From the NCBI GenBank assembly GCA_947631885.1, contig CANRMZ010000044.1, positions 1 through 8,560 on the forward strand: 8,560 nucleotides of DNA. The letters are read 5' to 3'. The number at the start of each line of letters is the position of its first letter. Within the stretch, counting starts at the first letter, position 1. The translations under genes and the position numbers were made by a program. Source of the DNA: an uncultured Bacilli bacterium. Lineage in GTDB: Bacteria; Bacillota_I; Bacilli_A; RF39; UBA660. Under the pieces are notes generated by a model. It was not told the DNA's origin and did no database searches. It saw only the letters and a program-made list of their open reading frames with translations. Shown here in pieces: positions 6,729 through 8,560 of this stretch.

Positions 6729-7073
6729 TTATTTTTCTATTCTAAATCCTATTGCTACAACCCCATATTTTTCTTGGTCTTCTTTGGTATAAAACCTAGT
6801 TAAAGTATTTAAAAAGTCTTCTTTGGTAAAGTCTTCAAGATATAAATCTTTAATATCATAATGTTTTACTAGTTCTTCAAAATTAGGATAATAATCTAAA
6901 CTAGTAACACTAGCAAGTATCTTCTCTTCTTCTAAAGGTCTTTTCAAAAATTCTAAAGTATCTCCTACTTTAAGTTTTCTTCTTTTTTCATCATTTAATC
7001 TTGCTTCAACTTTTTTAGTTCCGTTTAAAACAATTTCAAATATGTCAGGATGTAAATGAACTTGCATTTTCAT
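6729..7073 (-). CDS. ASCH-domain protein
   Basis: A 114-residue soluble protein that is almost entirely an ASCH domain, a PUA-like beta-barrel fold linked to RNA or nucleotide binding. The hallmark is GTKKVEARL at residues 18-26, matching the GxKxxExR signature, followed by a KVGD turn (35-38) and the C-terminal YGVVAIGF strand. It resembles the small Firmicute ASCH family (about 110-120 residues) with HP near the start and a YxxEDQxKYGVVxI ending. The E. coli ASCH protein YqfB is an N4-acetylcytidine amidohydrolase, but that activity should not be transferred here without testing. I chose ATG 7071-7073 because GAGGTG lies six bases upstream; the ATG at 7091 would place that site inside the gene. 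It is cotranscribed with the HAD phosphatase. Confidence 0.88.
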   Translation of the reverse strand: MKMQVHLHPDIFEIVLNGTKKVEARLNDEKRRKLKVGDTLEFLKRPLEEEKILASVTSLDYYPNFEELVKHYDIKDLYLEDFTKEDFLNTLTRFYTKEDQEKYGVVAIGFRIEK

Positions 7074-7079
7074 AAGTTT

Positions 7080-7085
7080 CACCTC
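7080..7085 (-). promoter_or_regulatory. Ribosome binding site deciding the ASCH start
   Basis: GAGGTG, six bases before ATG 7073, is a near-ideal Shine-Dalgarno match. It makes the upstream in-frame ATG at 7091 an unlikely start. Confidence 0.7.
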
Positions 7086-7091
7086 AGGCAT

Positions 7092-7100
7092 ATTCTACCA
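7092..7100 (-). promoter_or_regulatory. Possible extended -10 promoter of the ASCH-HAD pair
   Basis: TGGTAGAAT (TGn plus a five-of-six -10) lies between the exporter terminator and the ASCH ribosome binding site. There is no clear -35, and the leader would be only about 12 bases. It is the only promoter candidate seen for this pair apart from read-through. Confidence 0.28.
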
Positions 7101-7101
7101 C

Positions 7102-7125
7102 AAAAAAAGTAGAAATTAATCTACT
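7102..7125 (-). terminator. Terminator of the MMPL exporter gene
   Basis: A 6-bp stem AGTAGA/TCTACT (7120-7125 with 7108-7113), extendable by a G-T and several A-T pairs, has a six-base loop and runs into seven Ts (7108-7102). The exporter's TAA (7116-7118) sits in the loop. Confidence 0.7.
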
Positions 7126-8560
7126 CTTTTATTTTTCTTAACAATTAACTTATCAAAGGCTGCTAACAAACTTGGTAGAATTAAAAGAATTAGTATTGCC
7201 GAGCATAATGTTCCTTTTGATATTGTTATACAAATCTTAGCTGCAATAGCAGAGGCAAAATTACCTACTATCAATGTTACGATAATCAAAATGGAAGCTG
7301 AAGTTAAAATCGTATGAATAGCTTTATTGTATGAGTTAATTAAAGCTTCTTTAATGTCCATACTCTTACGATGTTCTAGATAATATGAAGTAAATAAAAT
7401 AGCATAGTCAATTGTGGCTCCCATTAAGATACTTTGAACTATCAATATAGCAATGAAGTAAACTTTTGAGCCCTCGAATGTTAAGATGTCCATTGTAATA
7501 AATACGGCACATTCTATTAATAATACTAGAATAAATGGTATTAATATTGATTTAAATGATATAGCTACAACAATAAAGATAAAGACCATCGTTAAAATCG
7601 TAATCAAATTAAGTTCACCGTCAAATGACTTACTCATTTCATATGCCATCGGAGCATCTCCTGCTAAATAAGCATCATGATCTTTGATATCTTTATTAGT
7701 ATCTTCAACAAACTCAAGGATATCTGAATCTTCATTCTCTAAATTAGTAGTTAAAACAATTCGGGAATAATTTTTAGCTACTAATAAATCTTTAGAGGTA
7801 TCAACCATACTGTATGAATCTTCAATTACCTTTTGCATATCAGCATCTATAAATTGTTTAAATCTATTATCAGGTAAAATCTTTTCATTTAAATAAGCGA
7901 TAAGTTCTTCAATAGATAAAGCATAATTATCATCATATTCATGTCTTGCCCCATAAAGAAGATATACTAAACTAACCTTGGAAGTATCAATGCCTCCCGC
8001 AAGAGGAGCAAGATTACTTGTAAGACTTGCAGATGTAAATTTAGTATTATTAATACTTGCCGTCATTACATTATTAATAGCCTTTAATTTGCTGATGCTA
8101 CTAGCATTAAACATACTACTATAACTTGAATTTGTTACGACATTATTTAATATAAAATTAACAAATTCATATAAGTTATATTTAATAGAGTTAGCATTAT
8201 ATGTCATATCATATAAAGAATACATAAGTCTTAAGTTATCTTCACTAGCATTTGTTAAAGTACTTAATTCTTTATAAGAATATTTTTTATCATTTTGAAC
8301 AGCATCCATAATCGTATTTACTAAATTAAGTTTAGCAAGACTAGCTTCATCTAAAGACGCGTTAATTTCTTTAGTATTAATTATGAAGCTAATAAACTCT
8401 CTTGGTGTAAGTGCATTTACAAAATTATTATTTAAATGATATAAAGTATAAATATTTTTAACATCAATACCTAGTAAATCAGACATTTCTTTATAATCAT
8501 ATACTTTTTTCTCTTTACTTTCCACTTTTTTTCCCTGGTATGTTACTATATCTTTACCCA
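7116..8560 (-). CDS. MMPL/RND-family exporter, C-terminal part (runs off right edge)
   Basis: The frame stays open from the TAA at 7116-7118 to the right edge. A GTG at 8525 could serve as a start, but eleven in-frame codons continue upstream of it, so the true N-terminus lies outside. Counting from that GTG, residues 1-290 are extracytoplasmic and form the second large loop of an RND protein; membrane helices follow at about 305-325, 327-349, 354-380, 405-425 and 432-457, then a short basic tail. GATIDYAILF (369-378) is the proton-relay motif of MMPL helices, with D373. MMPL proteins export lipids, glycolipids or peptides using the proton gradient. The first helix bundle should lie just upstream. 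The loop is unusual in carrying three tandem repeats (8-245). It could equally be called a YdgH-like or 'predicted drug exporter of the RND superfamily'; the substrate is unknown. Confidence 0.9.
   Translation of the reverse strand, partial: GKDIVTYQGKKVESKEKKVYDYKEMSDLLGIDVKNIYTLYHLNNNFVNALTPREFISFIINTKEINASLDEASLAKLNLVNTIMDAVQNDKKYSYKELSTLTNASEDNLRLMYSLYDMTYNANSIKYNLYEFVNFILNNVVTNSSYSSMFNASSISKLKAINNVMTASINNTKFTSASLTSNLAPLAGGIDTSKVSLVYLLYGARHEYDDNYALSIEELIAYLNEKILPDNRFKQFIDADMQKVIEDSYSMVDTSKDLLVAKNYSRIVLTTNLENEDSDILEFVEDTNKDIKDHDAYLAGDAPMAYEMSKSFDGELNLITILTMVFIFIVVAISFKSILIPFILVLLIECAVFITMDILTFEGSKVYFIAILIVQSILMGATIDYAILFTSYYLEHRKSMDIKEALINSYNKAIHTILTSASILIIVTLIVGNFASAIAAKICITISKGTLCSAILILLILPSLLAAFDKLIVKKNKRVD
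7791..8504 (-). repeat. Three diverged protein repeats in the exporter's outer loop
   Basis: Counting from GTG 8525, repeats run at about residues 8-80, 81-161 and 162-245 (73-84 residues each). Shared landmarks are YDYKEM / YSYKEL / FTSASL at the start, IYTLY / MYSLY / VYLLY (25-29, 101-105, 187-191), EFISFIIN / EFVNFILN / ELIAYLN (43-50, 120-127, 207-213), and a late KL/KL/KV helix with a nearby methionine. The pattern predicts a small helical bundle repeated three times. The first two are closer to each other than to the third. Confidence 0.7.

Noticed and set aside
7089..7091. ATG 7091 as the ASCH start
   Set aside because: It lies upstream of a near-ideal GAGGTG site placed for ATG 7073 and has no ribosome binding site itself.
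4829..7671. Plus-strand open frames at 4829-5023 and 7486-7671
   Set aside because: They lie antisense to the SleB-like and exporter genes, are isoleucine/threonine-rich by reverse-complement bias, and have no promoter or start context.
8523..8525. GTG as the real start of the exporter gene, making a half-size RND protein
   Set aside because: Eleven more in-frame codons without a stop run to the window edge, and the protein lacks the first helix bundle and first loop, so the gene simply continues beyond the window.

Overview
The window is AT-rich DNA, dense in lysine, asparagine, isoleucine and AT-ending codons. Every gene lies on the minus strand, every complete gene ends in TAA, and tryptophan is read from TGG (standard code). 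Together with a VanS/Bce-like two-component system next to an FtsX-type ABC transporter, a Gram-positive-style MMPL exporter and short intergenic gaps, this suggests a low-GC Firmicute, probably a host-associated member of the Bacilli/Erysipelotrichia or a related uncultured group. That assignment is inference; no rRNA or marker gene is present.

In the direction of transcription (right to left): (1) 8560-7116 is the C-terminal part of an MMPL/RND-type exporter running in from beyond the right edge, ending in a hairpin terminator. (2) 7073-6026 is a tightly coupled pair, an ASCH-domain protein and a HAD-family phosphatase, one base apart. (3) 5917-4445 is a single-gene unit with a near-perfect sigma-A promoter. 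It encodes a membrane-anchored protein whose outer domain resembles SleB/Hydrolase_2 cell-wall hydrolases, and it ends in a hairpin that includes its own stop codon. (4) 4362-1 is an ABC/two-component module: ATPase, an 820-residue permease with two FtsX halves, an OmpR-family response regulator and the first 175 residues of a sensor histidine kinase that leaves the window on the left.

Module 4 is the most coherent system. The ATPase and permease would form one transporter of the type used for antimicrobial-peptide resistance, lipid or lipoprotein handling. The regulator and kinase would sense an envelope signal and control it. A perfect 11-bp tandem repeat (TTGTAACTTTA twice) lies across the -35/spacer region of the transporter promoter. 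It has the half-site length and helical spacing expected for an OmpR/PhoB-family regulator, so it is the best candidate for the site that closes the loop.

All three hairpin terminators overlap the stop codon of the gene they end. The most unusual proteins are the cysteine-rich SleB-like membrane protein and the exporter, whose extracytoplasmic loop contains three diverged tandem helical repeats. No RNA genes, insertion sequences, CRISPR arrays or riboswitches were seen, and no gene-free stretch exceeds 300 bases.
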